From NCBI GenBank assembly GCA_041618535.1, contig JBFKFP010000056.1, positions 1 to 15,620 of the forward strand: a DNA stretch of 15,620 nucleotides, read 5' to 3'. Shown piece by piece: positions 1 through 7,129 of this stretch. The DNA is from SHLJ01 sp041618535 (GTDB lineage Bacteria; Bacteroidota; Bacteroidia; Flavobacteriales; Flavobacteriaceae). How positions within the stretch are numbered: position 1 is the first letter of the stretch; the number at the start of each line of letters is the position of its first letter. The position numbers and the translations under genes were made by a program. The notes under the pieces are model-generated. The model searched no databases. It had not been told where the DNA came from and saw only the letters and a list, made by a program, of their open reading frames with translations.

Positions 1-223
1 ATCAAATTGTAGGAAAAATGTTAAAAAATAATGCATTTCATCGATTTATTATGCCTTTTAACTGGTATATTCAAAATAATTATCATCTTAGCTGTCCCAA
101 ATCATTATAGACATTTGTCACCGATTTGCTCCAAATCTACCATGAACTTGACTTATGAATTTGAATACCAATCTACCGGAAGAACCTAATTTTAGAATTC
201 AGAAGATGATGACTGGTTTTCAA

Positions 224-258
224 AACACCATGCGTCTTTTGAGAAGCATGATGGTGTT
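224..258 (-). terminator. Possible second terminator hairpin after the ABC gene
   Basis: An inverted repeat pairs AACACCAT (224-231) with ATGGTGTT (251-258). An alternative pairing continues through CATGC/GCATG with a 3-nt bulge. Read on the minus strand, the hairpin is followed by GTGTTTTG, a short T-run, so it could be a backup terminator just after the stronger hairpin at 271-304. The rest of 1-270 is AT-rich. It shows only an unsupported 30-codon frame on the plus strand (18-110), with no recognisable product. Confidence 0.3.
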
Positions 259-270
259 AACCAAAAAGAT

Positions 271-304
271 ATTGATGCTATAACCCTTTGGGTATAGCAT
301 CAAT
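271..304 (-). terminator. Intrinsic terminator overlapping the ABC ATPase stop codon
   Basis: A perfect 12-bp inverted repeat pairs ATTGATGCTATA (271-282) with TATAGCATCAAT (293-304). The interior can add CCC/GGG pairs around a 3-nt loop, with one bulged A. On the minus strand the stem is followed by ATCTTTTTGG, a five-T run, as expected for Rho-independent termination. The stop codon (280-278) lies inside the stem, so one arm encodes the last residues of the protein (about Ile557 to Leu563) and the other is largely untranslated. Confidence 0.75.
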
Positions 305-1969
305 TAATTTTTGGGTGTAATCACTTTGCGGGTTCCTGTATACTTTATCCGCATCTCCAAATTCTTCGATCTTTCCGCTGTTCATAACCAAAAGCTGGTC
401 TGACATATATTTTACTACAGAGAGATCGTGTGAAATAAAGATATATGTGAATCCAAAGTTCTCTTTCAGCTCATTCAGCAGGTTCAGGACCTGGGCCTGA
501 ACGGAAATATCTAGTGCAGAAACCGATTCATCACAAACTATAAGTTTAGGTTGCATGGCAATGGCCCTGGCTACTCCTACACGTTGTCGCTGACCTCCAC
601 TGAATTGATGAGGGTATCTGCTGAAATGCTCCTGTTCAAGGCCAACTCTTGCCAGAATTTCCATCACCTTTTCTTTTCTTCCTGAAGATGACCTGTAAAG
701 GCCATGAACTTTCATAGGCTCCATGATGGCCTCGCCAATTGTTAACCTCGGATTTAAGGAGGAATAGGGATCCTGGAAAATGATTTGAATATCCCTTCTA
801 AGTGAACGAAGGGCTTTGGACTTTAACTTTGTAATATCCTGGCCTCTGTATAGAATCTCCCCTCCACTAATGTCTTCAAGTTGAAGTATACAATTGCCCA
901 GGGTTGTTTTCCCACAGCCGGATTCTCCAACCAGTCCGAGTGTTTCTCCTTCGTAAAGCTTAAAACTGACGCCTGAAAGGGCTTTGAATTCTCGGTCTGG
1001 ACGAAATAGACCCATTCGGGTAAAAAATGATTTTTGGAGATCCCTGACCTCAAGCAAAGGGGGGCGGCTATAAATCTTTTTCTGATAGGCGGCGCGCTCT
1101 TTATTGGAGTAGACATCTTTGGGAATACTTTCCGACATAAAATCATGGATGGTCGGAAGCCGTTTTTGTCTGATCTCTAAACTTGGCCTGGAACCTATCA
1201 ATGCACGGGTATATGGGTGTTGGGGATTTTTAAAAACCTCCTTCACATTTCCATTCTCTACGATTCTTCCCCTGTACATTACAAGCACCCGATCTGCAAT
1301 TTCAGAAACCAGTGACAGATCGTGAGAGATGAACAGAATACTCATGTGATGACTGGCCTGCAATTCCTTAAGGAGGTTGATAATTTCTTTTTGAACCGTT
1401 ACATCCAGGGCTGTTGTTGGTTCATCGGCAATGAGCACCTTAGGGTTACAGGCGATGGCCATTGCTATCATCACCCGTTGTTTCTGCCCGCCTGAGACTT
1501 CATGAGGATATTTCCTGAATACCAATTCCGGATCTGGAAGCTTAACCTGCTTAAAGAGGTCTGTAACTTTAGCCCTGACTTCAGATTTAGAACATTGTCC
1601 ATGATTTAACAGCACTTCGGCAACCTGGTCACCGCAACGTGCTGAAGGATTCAGTGAGCTCATCGGTTCTTGAAAAACCACACCAAAGTCCAGACCCCTG
1701 ATCTTGCGAAGTCCTTTTTGATTCTGAATATCCATGGATTCCCCCTCGAACCGAACTTCACCATGTTCTATCCTGCTTATCCCTGCCGGGAGTAATCCGA
1801 GTAGCGACAAACAGCAAACAGACTTTCCACTGCCGGACTCTCCCACGATTCCAAGCACCTCATTTTTATTAAGTGAGAAACTTATGTTATGAATTACAGA
1901 ATGGTAATCACTACCCTGAAGAAAAGAGATCTCAAGGTCGATGACTTTGAGCAATTGCTGTTCAGACAT
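278..1969 (-). CDS. Tandem oligopeptide-type ABC transporter ATP-binding protein (DppD-DppF fusion type)
   Basis: This cytoplasmic ATPase carries two complete nucleotide-binding domains in one 563-residue chain. It would energise a peptide or nickel type importer of the Opp/Dpp family, as YejF and GsiA do. Domain 1 has Walker A GESGSGKS (43-50), Q-loop FQEP (99-102), signature SGGQKQR (159-165), Walker B LIADEP (179-184) and H-loop SHD (215-217). Domain 2 has GESGCGKT (348-355), FQDP (398-401), SGGQRQR (457-463), Walker B ending CDES (479-482) and SHD (513-515). Each domain ends with the HPYT- or SDYT-containing tail typical of oligopeptide ATPases. The usual DEP of Walker B is DES in domain 2, but the catalytic Glu481 is kept. 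The ATG at 1969 is preferred over a TTG two codons upstream. No permease or binding protein is adjacent, so the substrate is unknown; the first 270 bp of the window hold no partner gene. Confidence 0.93.
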   Translation of the reverse strand: MSEQQLLKVIDLEISFLQGSDYHSVIHNISFSLNKNEVLGIVGESGSGKSVCCLSLLGLLPAGISRIEHGEVRFEGESMDIQNQKGLRKIRGLDFGVVFQEPMSSLNPSARCGDQVAEVLLNHGQCSKSEVRAKVTDLFKQVKLPDPELVFRKYPHEVSGGQKQRVMIAMAIACNPKVLIADEPTTALDVTVQKEIINLLKELQASHHMSILFISHDLSLVSEIADRVLVMYRGRIVENGNVKEVFKNPQHPYTRALIGSRPSLEIRQKRLPTIHDFMSESIPKDVYSNKERAAYQKKIYSRPPLLEVRDLQKSFFTRMGLFRPDREFKALSGVSFKLYEGETLGLVGESGCGKTTLGNCILQLEDISGGEILYRGQDITKLKSKALRSLRRDIQIIFQDPYSSLNPRLTIGEAIMEPMKVHGLYRSSSGRKEKVMEILARVGLEQEHFSRYPHQFSGGQRQRVGVARAIAMQPKLIVCDESVSALDISVQAQVLNLLNELKENFGFTYIFISHDLSVVKYMSDQLLVMNSGKIEEFGDADKVYRNPQSDYTQKLIDAIPKGL

Positions 1970-1972
1970 GCT

Positions 1973-1980
1973 CAAAGATA
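1973..1980 (-). promoter_or_regulatory. TAnnTTTG box abutting the ABC gene start
   Basis: The minus strand reads TATCTTTG, an exact match to the Bacteroidota -7 consensus TAnnTTTG, ending three bases before the ATG at 1969. If it is used, transcription would start at or inside the start codon and the mRNA would be leaderless. No TTG -33 element is seen at the usual 17-23 bp spacing, so this could be a chance match in AT-rich sequence. Confidence 0.3.
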
Positions 1981-2033
1981 ATTTAATATTTGTATTTGGT
2001 AAACTGGATTATGTGGCAACATATTTAAGGTTT

Positions 2034-2100
2034 AAGGGGATAGGTCGTGAAGAAAAAAGATCAAGGGGATAATCCAAAAAGGGATTAAAATGTAAGGGGC
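2034..2100 (-). repeat. Three spaced CCCCTT words upstream of the ABC gene
   Basis: AAGGGG (CCCCTT on the minus strand) occurs at 2034-2039, 2063-2068 and 2094-2099, with starts 29 and 31 bp apart, about three helical turns. The first two extend to AAGGGGATA. Between the last two lies an inverted repeat TAATCC (2070-2075)/GGATTA (2082-2087). The array sits 65-130 bp upstream of the ABC start, inside the 1970-2170 intergenic gap, where a regulator could bind. No known binding site is recognised. Confidence 0.3.
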
Positions 2101-2170
2101 CCGGAAGTCTTTATTTATCTGAAGATGCTTGTTATCATCCCAGAAGCATTTTAAGATCTTAGCCCAGGAA

Positions 2171-2887
2171 TTATGGAATCTTATAAATATTATCGTCCCT
2201 CAGAATAGGCTCCCCTCTCAAACGTAAAAGCACTTGGGCAACGGCTACGGTATCCCTTTCGCAATAAGCTTTGATTTTTTCAATGTCACCCTCCTTGTAA
2301 TACACCCTGTAGATGTCGCTGCCTTCGATGTCTTCTTTTGGGGATGGAATTCCGAGAATTTGGGTAAGGAGTTTAAGGGAGGTGTAATGTTTAAAGTCAC
2401 CAAATTTCCATAGTTCCATCGTATCAAGATGAGGGACTTCCCAGGGTTTTTTCCCAAAGAGATTCAGTTTATTCGGAAGGCTGATACCGTGTATGATCAT
2501 GCGCCTGGCGATATACGGAAAATCGAATTCTTTCCCATTGTGGGCACATAATAATTTTCCGGCGGAGCCGAAGTAATCTGCAACAAGGGATTTGAATTCA
2601 TTAAGAATATCTGCTTCATCCCCGGTAAAGGATTTCACCCGGAACACACGACCATCAGTTGTTGTACTGAAAAATCCGACCGAAATACAAATAATCTTCC
2701 CGAATTCAGCCCAAATACCAGCCCGGTCATAAAATTCATCCGGCTCAAAATCGTCCTTGCGTTTGTAGGCCGTCTTGGCCGCCCACAATTCCTGCATGAT
2801 CGGTTCAAGATTATCGAAATGCTCATTCTCCGGAACAGTCTCGATATCGAGAAAAAGGATATCTTCAAGAACGAGACGTGTGATCAT
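2171..2887 (-). CDS. PolB-like 3'-5' exonuclease (DEDDy, ribonuclease H fold)
   Basis: This is a 238-residue soluble protein matching the predicted 3'-5' exonuclease family related to the proofreading domain of family B DNA polymerases, but without any polymerase domain. The metal-binding DEDDy motifs are visible: Exo I FLDIET (Asp14, Glu16), Exo II in HNGKEFDFP (Asp122), and Exo III YCERD (Tyr208, Asp212). An Asp at 155 (HLDT) is also in a conserved stretch. The protein would remove nucleotides from DNA or RNA 3' ends, and its physiological substrate in Bacteroidota is not established. The start codon overlaps the stop codon of the upstream serine hydrolase gene (ATGA at 2887-2884), so translation is probably coupled. 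It is the last gene of the minus-strand cluster. No strong terminator follows; a 6-bp stem at about 2125-2152 is the only candidate. Confidence 0.9.
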   Translation of the reverse strand: MITRLVLEDILFLDIETVPENEHFDNLEPIMQELWAAKTAYKRKDDFEPDEFYDRAGIWAEFGKIICISVGFFSTTTDGRVFRVKSFTGDEADILNEFKSLVADYFGSAGKLLCAHNGKEFDFPYIARRMIIHGISLPNKLNLFGKKPWEVPHLDTMELWKFGDFKHYTSLKLLTQILGIPSPKEDIEGSDIYRVYYKEGDIEKIKAYCERDTVAVAQVLLRLRGEPILRDDNIYKIP

Positions 2888-4038
2888 TTGTATAGCATGT
2901 TATAGGCCCCGTCAATATAGGCGTAAATGTCATCGGAGAACCGAACTGTGGGATCAGGGCCTTTGGCATTCTTATGGCCCAAGCGTACTATTATAAGGTT
3001 GTCATCAGGTTGAACGATCACATATTGTCCGAGATGTCCACGCATCATGAAAAAATCCTTTCCATTCCGGTTTAGCAACCACCACCCATATCCGTATTGA
3101 GGGCTTTTTTCGAATCTCGGACTTACGGATTTAACCACGAAGACGGAATCAAGCAATTGTCGCCCGTCCCATTTTCCAAAATCTTTATAGAGTTTGCCAA
3201 ATCGCGCAAAATCCCTGGCATTGCTGGCCAGGCAGCAGTAGGCCTTGACCATGCCGTTTTCATCGTCGTCCAGCTGCCAGTACGCAGGCTGACCGGCTCC
3301 CAGCGGTTTCCAGAATGAATCACTGAAGTAATCAGACAAGGGTTGCCCGGTCGCTTTTTCAATCACCATCCCCAAGAGCTGGGTATTCCCGCTTAAATAC
3401 TTGTAAGATTGTCCAGGCGCCTCAACGATGTCGAGGTCCAGCATCATTGCGCGCAGGTCATTATAGAAATAGGCCCGGGTTGTTATTGAAAATGGAGAAT
3501 AATAGGCTTCGTCCCAATCCAATCCTGAAGCCATGGAAGACAGATCGCCGACCGTGACTTCAGCATTAAGGCCTTCAGAGAATTCAGGGTAGAAGTCGGA
3601 AACCGGTTGATCAAGACCTTCAATCTTGCCGTCCATTATTGCCTTTCCAAGCATAGCTGAAACCATGCTTTTGGCCATCGAAAAAGAATTGCTCCTGGAA
3701 CTTTTGCCAAAGCCATCGTAGTATTCCTCAAACCAGATACTGTCATTTTTTATAACAAGAAAAGCAACTGTGCCCAGACGCTCATGCCACTGCATCAGTT
3801 CATCGGGCTGTTCAGCAGTGTTGTAACCGGCATGAAGAGGCCATGGATGATGTTCACCGGCAGGGACGGTATCGTTGTCGAATTCTTTATAATCCTCTAA
3901 GAAGGCCGTTGTATGACCCTTTAGGTAAATGGTCCGAACAGCCTTTAACATATAATCATAATCGAAAAGATACAAGGCAATGGTCAATACCAGAAAGAGG
4001 ATTAAAAATCGCCTTAAGAAACGGGATACGGCTTTCAT
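2884..4038 (-). CDS. Membrane-anchored serine hydrolase, class C beta-lactamase fold
   Basis: This 384-residue protein belongs to the beta-lactamase-related serine hydrolase family, which includes DD-peptidases, esterases and the 6-aminohexanoate-dimer hydrolase NylB. The nucleophile motif SMAK is at 120-123 (Ser120, Lys123). A likely catalytic Tyr lies in YLSGN (214-218), preceding TQLLG, and the third motif is GHLGQ (334-338) in place of the KTG of true beta-lactamases. Residues 9-25 form one hydrophobic segment followed by a hydrophilic region, which suggests an N-terminal membrane anchor with the catalytic domain in the periplasm. The Y-x-S/TQLLG context resembles the NylB-like branch more than antibiotic-degrading class C enzymes, so antibiotic resistance should not be assumed. 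The gene begins 43 bp after the methyltransferase stop and overlaps the exonuclease start by 4 bp. Confidence 0.9.
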   Translation of the reverse strand: MKAVSRFLRRFLILFLVLTIALYLFDYDYMLKAVRTIYLKGHTTAFLEDYKEFDNDTVPAGEHHPWPLHAGYNTAEQPDELMQWHERLGTVAFLVIKNDSIWFEEYYDGFGKSSRSNSFSMAKSMVSAMLGKAIMDGKIEGLDQPVSDFYPEFSEGLNAEVTVGDLSSMASGLDWDEAYYSPFSITTRAYFYNDLRAMMLDLDIVEAPGQSYKYLSGNTQLLGMVIEKATGQPLSDYFSDSFWKPLGAGQPAYWQLDDDENGMVKAYCCLASNARDFARFGKLYKDFGKWDGRQLLDSVFVVKSVSPRFEKSPQYGYGWWLLNRNGKDFFMMRGHLGQYVIVQPDDNLIIVRLGHKNAKGPDPTVRFSDDIYAYIDGAYNMLYK

Positions 4039-4049
4039 AATAATAAATT

Positions 4050-4057
4050 CAAATATA
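4050..4057 (-). promoter_or_regulatory. Candidate internal promoter -7 box before the serine hydrolase
   Basis: TATATTTG on the minus strand matches the Bacteroidota -7 consensus TAnnTTTG exactly and lies 11 bp before the hydrolase ATG at 4038, in the only sizeable gap of this part of the cluster. About 20 bp upstream there is TTA rather than the expected TTG -33 element. It could give the hydrolase-exonuclease pair its own transcript with a very short leader. Confidence 0.35.
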
Positions 4058-4081
4058 GAAAATAATCTATGTAATTAAAAA

Positions 4082-4555
4082 TTATTCGAACAGGGATATC
4101 TGCTTAGATCCGTTTTCATGACAGAGCAGCCACTTCTTCCTGGAGATACCACCCGCATATCCTACCAATGAACCGTCACTGCCAATAACCCGATGACAGG
4201 GGATTATTATCCATAGTGGATTTTTACCATTAGCAGAGGCTGCCGCTCTAATGGTTTTCGGATCACCCAGCTTTCGGCTTAATTCGGCATACGAGATGGT
4301 TTTTCCGTAAGGGATTTGTAGAAGTTGATCCCAGACTTTTTTTTGAAATACAGTCCCCTCCGGGTTTAACTTGAGATCAAACACCCGCCTTGAACCTTCA
4401 AAATATTCGATTAATTGATCCATACAGGCTTTTAAACTATCAGGAACTGATTGATCGGGTTGCTTTGATTCCTTTATGGATACCGATCGGATTCCGTCTT
4501 TATCCCCGGTAATGAGAGCTGTGCCCAATGGTGTATCCAGCAAACAGGAATCCAT
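4082..4555 (-). CDS. ogt: Methylated-DNA--[protein]-cysteine S-methyltransferase
   Basis: This 157-residue suicide repair protein moves the alkyl group from O6-alkylguanine (and O4-alkylthymine) in DNA to its own cysteine. The active-site signature PCHRVIG is at 119-125, with acceptor Cys120. The DNA-binding helix-turn-helix follows FQKKVWDQL, and the Arg finger with the downstream Asn is seen in IRAAASANGKNP (Arg103, Asn109). It has the N-terminal ribonuclease-like domain and C-terminal catalytic domain of the Ogt type, and lacks the AraC-like Ada domain. Its ATG shares one base with the stop of the upstream CNNM gene (TAATG), so the two are very likely co-transcribed and translationally coupled. 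No Ada box or other induction signal was recognised, which suits constitutive expression. Confidence 0.96.
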   Translation of the reverse strand: MDSCLLDTPLGTALITGDKDGIRSVSIKESKQPDQSVPDSLKACMDQLIEYFEGSRRVFDLKLNPEGTVFQKKVWDQLLQIPYGKTISYAELSRKLGDPKTIRAAASANGKNPLWIIIPCHRVIGSDGSLVGYAGGISRKKWLLCHENGSKQISLFE

Positions 4556-5676
4556 TATTCCTCCGGGTTTTCATCTTCGATAATCCCAAGTCGCTTTGCA
4601 CGGGTTTCCCAGCTTCTGCGAGCATACATCTGGAGATCGGCCACATTGTCGCTTTCATCCATTATTTCGAAGCCCAGTAAGGTTTCAATAACATCTTCCA
4701 TGGTCACTAGTCCGCTCACGGTTCCATATTCATCAACAACAAGGGCCATATGATTTCGGTTTCTAACCAGTTGCTCAAACAATCTGGGGATGGGCATATC
4801 TCGATTTGTAACAAGGATATCACGCTTTATATCCAGCAAGGTCTTATCACCATTGTCGAAGGCCATTTCTTTAAATACGTCATCTTTTAAAACCAGTCCG
4901 ATAATATTGTCTGGCGAATCCGTGTAGATTGGAATTCTTGAAAATCTGAGATTGGAATTCTGCATAAAGAAATCGGCTATGGTACACTGGGCGTCCTCAG
5001 TTTTCATAACAGTTCTGGGCGTCATTATATCCTTCACAGGAACATCTTTGAACGACATCAGATTTTTGATCACCAGGCTTTCGCTTTCTTCAAAAACGCC
5101 TTCATCATGGGCAATCTCGGCCATAGCGGTAAAATATTCCCTGCTCAAAATACTGCCATGATGATCTTTATTGCTGATAAGACGAGTTGTTAACTGAAGC
5201 AACCAGAGAATTCCGGAATATTTTAATGGCCATATCAATATGTTTAGCGCGCTTGCTGAAAAATGAGCCAGCTGCCTCCAATAGGTTGCCCCTATTGTTT
5301 TCGGAATGATCTCGGAAGCTACGAGAATAAGGATGGTCATGACAGTTGATACCACACCCACCATCAGGTCTTCCGTGAATTCTATTCCGAAGAACGACCG
5401 GGTACGTGTCCCGTACAGATCGGCATAAGCCACTTTTGCCTGAACCCCGACTAAAATAGCACCAACAGTATGGGCTATAGTATTCAGTGTTAGAATAGCG
5501 ATCAGAGGCTTGTCAACATCTTTTTTTAAATCTTCAAGAGTTGATGCATAAGTCTTGCCCTCACTTTTTTTAACCTTGATAAAGGTTGGTGTTACACTGA
5601 GGAGAACCGCTTCTAAAATTGAACATAAAAAAGAGAAGAATATGGACACAATGCCATATAAAATCATTAAGCTCAT
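4555..5676 (-). CDS. CNNM/CBS-domain membrane protein (HlyC/CorC family, short form)
   Basis: This 373-residue inner-membrane protein has an N-terminal CNNM (DUF21) transmembrane domain of about 165 residues, with hydrophobic stretches near 5-30, 58-80, 104-124 and 140-163 and the conserved acidic/proline motif SEIIPK (121-126). A cytosolic CBS pair follows at about 215-335, containing the MTPR motif (218-221) and VSGLVTMEDVIETLLG (320-335). Members of this family are linked to Mg2+ (CorC, MpfA) transport, while older annotation calls them hemolysins. The chain ends about 40 residues after the CBS pair and lacks the C-terminal CorC/HlyC domain of the longer 420-450 residue members such as GldE. 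Known short forms exist, so this need not be a truncation. It lies 41 bp after the upstream hydrolase and overlaps ogt by one base. Confidence 0.92.
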   Translation of the reverse strand: MSLMILYGIVSIFFSFLCSILEAVLLSVTPTFIKVKKSEGKTYASTLEDLKKDVDKPLIAILTLNTIAHTVGAILVGVQAKVAYADLYGTRTRSFFGIEFTEDLMVGVVSTVMTILILVASEIIPKTIGATYWRQLAHFSASALNILIWPLKYSGILWLLQLTTRLISNKDHHGSILSREYFTAMAEIAHDEGVFEESESLVIKNLMSFKDVPVKDIMTPRTVMKTEDAQCTIADFFMQNSNLRFSRIPIYTDSPDNIIGLVLKDDVFKEMAFDNGDKTLLDIKRDILVTNRDMPIPRLFEQLVRNRNHMALVVDEYGTVSGLVTMEDVIETLLGFEIMDESDNVADLQMYARRSWETRAKRLGIIEDENPEE

Positions 5677-5717
5677 TGCCTTATTTTATTCGGCCTAAAG
5701 TACTAATTATTTATGAA

Positions 5718-7019
5718 TTAATGCCGTTTGTTTATATGCCTGTAAAATACCTGCTGCAAGGCCGGCCTGATATTCATTTCATATAGTTTTCGATGGGAGC
5801 GATCGGGATAAACCCGATTCGAGAGAAAGATAAAAACCAGTTCATGATCGGGATCGGCCCAAACAAATGTGCCGGTAAACCCGCTGTGTCCGAAACTGCG
5901 GGGGCTAACCTCCGGGGCAGGATATGATTCTTTGAGAGAAAGGGTATCATTCCCTATCATGGGTTTGTCAAATCCTAAGCCTCGCCTATTCCCGTTATCG
6001 GGAAATTGGATCCGGGTAAACTCATTAATAGTTTCAGTTTCAAGGAAACGTTTGCCGTTATATTCCCCACCTTGGACCAGCATCTGCATTAGGATAGCGA
6101 GATCTTGAGCGCTCCCAAACAAGCCGGCATTTCCCGATATGCCACCAAGCAATGCCGCATTTTCATCATGAACCCATCCCTTCACCAAATCATTCCTGAA
6201 GATAGTATCGATCTCAGTGGGAATGACAGGCCCCAGGCCTTTAGGTATCGGGTTAAACCCCAGTGTTTTACACCCCAGTGGTTTATAAAAATAAATATTG
6301 AGGTATGATTCATAAGGCTTTCCGCTTAATTGTTCAATCAGCTTGGGATAAATCAGAGAGGCAATCCCGGAATACAGATATTTTTTGTCCGCACCTACCT
6401 CGGCCCGTTTTAAATGTCTCCACATTTTTCGCTCAAATCGACTTTTTACAAACAGGTTGTTATAGACCTGGATGCCGAAACGATCGGTTCGCTTTTCTCT
6501 AAAAAACCGCCTTTTTAGTTTTCCGTCCCTGGTGGTCATCTGTACAAACGGGATATAGGCCTCAAGTCCCGACTGGTGTGCCAACAACTCTCTTAAAGTA
6601 ATATACTTTTTATCCTTTCTGCTTCTCCAGGATTTCCAGTATGTACTGAACGGGACATCAAGGTCTATCTTTCCCTCTTCATACAACTTCATGAGTGCGA
6701 GCAATGGCCCGGCAATTTTTGTGACCGAAGCCAGGTCGTACAAGGCCTCTTTTTGCACCGGTATTACGCTGTCATAGGTGTGAAATCCATAGGCTTTATG
6801 AAATATTTCAGCCCCTTTATACCAGACCTTAAGCTGGGCCCCGGGGAAGGCCTCATTATTTATGGCGGTCTTCATAATAGAGTCAACTTCATCAGTAATG
6901 AAGCCTATATTAATTTCCGATTTCCATTCTGTTCCCGTGCTTTTAGGCTGGGCAGTAACCCACATAAAAATGAAGCAGGAACACAGCAGGACGAACAGGT
7001 AAATTTTTCTGATCTTCAT
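5718..7019 (-). CDS. Secreted serine hydrolase, class C beta-lactamase fold
   Basis: This 433-residue protein starts with a signal peptide (basic MKIRK, hydrophobic 6-22, likely cleavage after VTA at residue 23) and so acts in the periplasm or outside the cell. The catalytic motifs of the beta-lactamase/DD-peptidase superfamily are present: SVTK at 98-101 (Ser98, Lys101), Tyr216 in YSG, and GHSGFTG (377-383) as the third motif. LLAHQSGL (145-152) and the NAGLFGSAQDLA block (297-308) are typical of this family. The protein resembles the hydrolase module that in other Bacteroidota is fused to GH3 beta-N-acetylhexosaminidase-like domains. A role in peptidoglycan or muropeptide trimming is therefore plausible but unproven. 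It is the first gene of the minus-strand cluster and diverges from the MATE gene across 110 bp. Confidence 0.9.
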   Translation of the reverse strand: MKIRKIYLFVLLCSCFIFMWVTAQPKSTGTEWKSEINIGFITDEVDSIMKTAINNEAFPGAQLKVWYKGAEIFHKAYGFHTYDSVIPVQKEALYDLASVTKIAGPLLALMKLYEEGKIDLDVPFSTYWKSWRSRKDKKYITLRELLAHQSGLEAYIPFVQMTTRDGKLKRRFFREKRTDRFGIQVYNNLFVKSRFERKMWRHLKRAEVGADKKYLYSGIASLIYPKLIEQLSGKPYESYLNIYFYKPLGCKTLGFNPIPKGLGPVIPTEIDTIFRNDLVKGWVHDENAALLGGISGNAGLFGSAQDLAILMQMLVQGGEYNGKRFLETETINEFTRIQFPDNGNRRGLGFDKPMIGNDTLSLKESYPAPEVSPRSFGHSGFTGTFVWADPDHELVFIFLSNRVYPDRSHRKLYEMNIRPALQQVFYRHINKRH

Positions 7020-7099
7020 TTTAAAATGGATTGGATATAAAAGTAAAAAACAGCAAAACCATTACCTAATTCAAACCCAAAAAGCCCCGACAATTTACG

Positions 7100-7107
7100 T
7101 ATCTTCG
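7100..7107 (+). promoter_or_regulatory. Candidate -7 box for the MATE gene in the divergent region
   Basis: TATCTTCG matches the Bacteroidota -7 consensus TAnnTTTG at all but one position and lies 22 bp before the MATE ATG at 7130. No clear TTG -33 element is seen upstream. It overlaps a perfect 10-bp palindrome CTTCGCGAAG (7103-7112). The 7020-7129 gap must also hold the promoter for the divergent hydrolase; on that strand TACTTTTA is the best, one-mismatch, -7 candidate. Confidence 0.35.
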
Positions 7108-7129
7108 CGAAGTTATTTCCACATCTTCC

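Noticed and set aside
18..110. A 30-codon plus-strand frame with AGGAAAA before its ATG.
   Set aside because: The product has no recognisable motif, the region is AT-rich, and nothing else supports coding.
278..1969. Two separate ATPase genes joined by a sequencing error.
   Set aside because: The reading frame is continuous through a normal linker, and fused tandem ATPases of this type are well known.
2083..2093. The 11-mer GATTAAAATGT shared with 15487-15497 upstream of the last gene.
   Set aside because: Both copies are in short AT-rich gaps, and an 11-base match with no further similarity could well be chance.
2125..2152. An ATGCTT/AAGCAT stem downstream of the exonuclease gene, considered as its terminator.
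   Set aside because: The stem is only 6 bp with a 13-nt loop, and on the minus strand it is not followed by a T-run.
2884..4038. Antibiotic-resistance beta-lactamase.
   Set aside because: The fold and SxxK motif fit, but the third motif is GHLG and the tyrosine context is NylB-like, so antibiotic hydrolysis is not supported.
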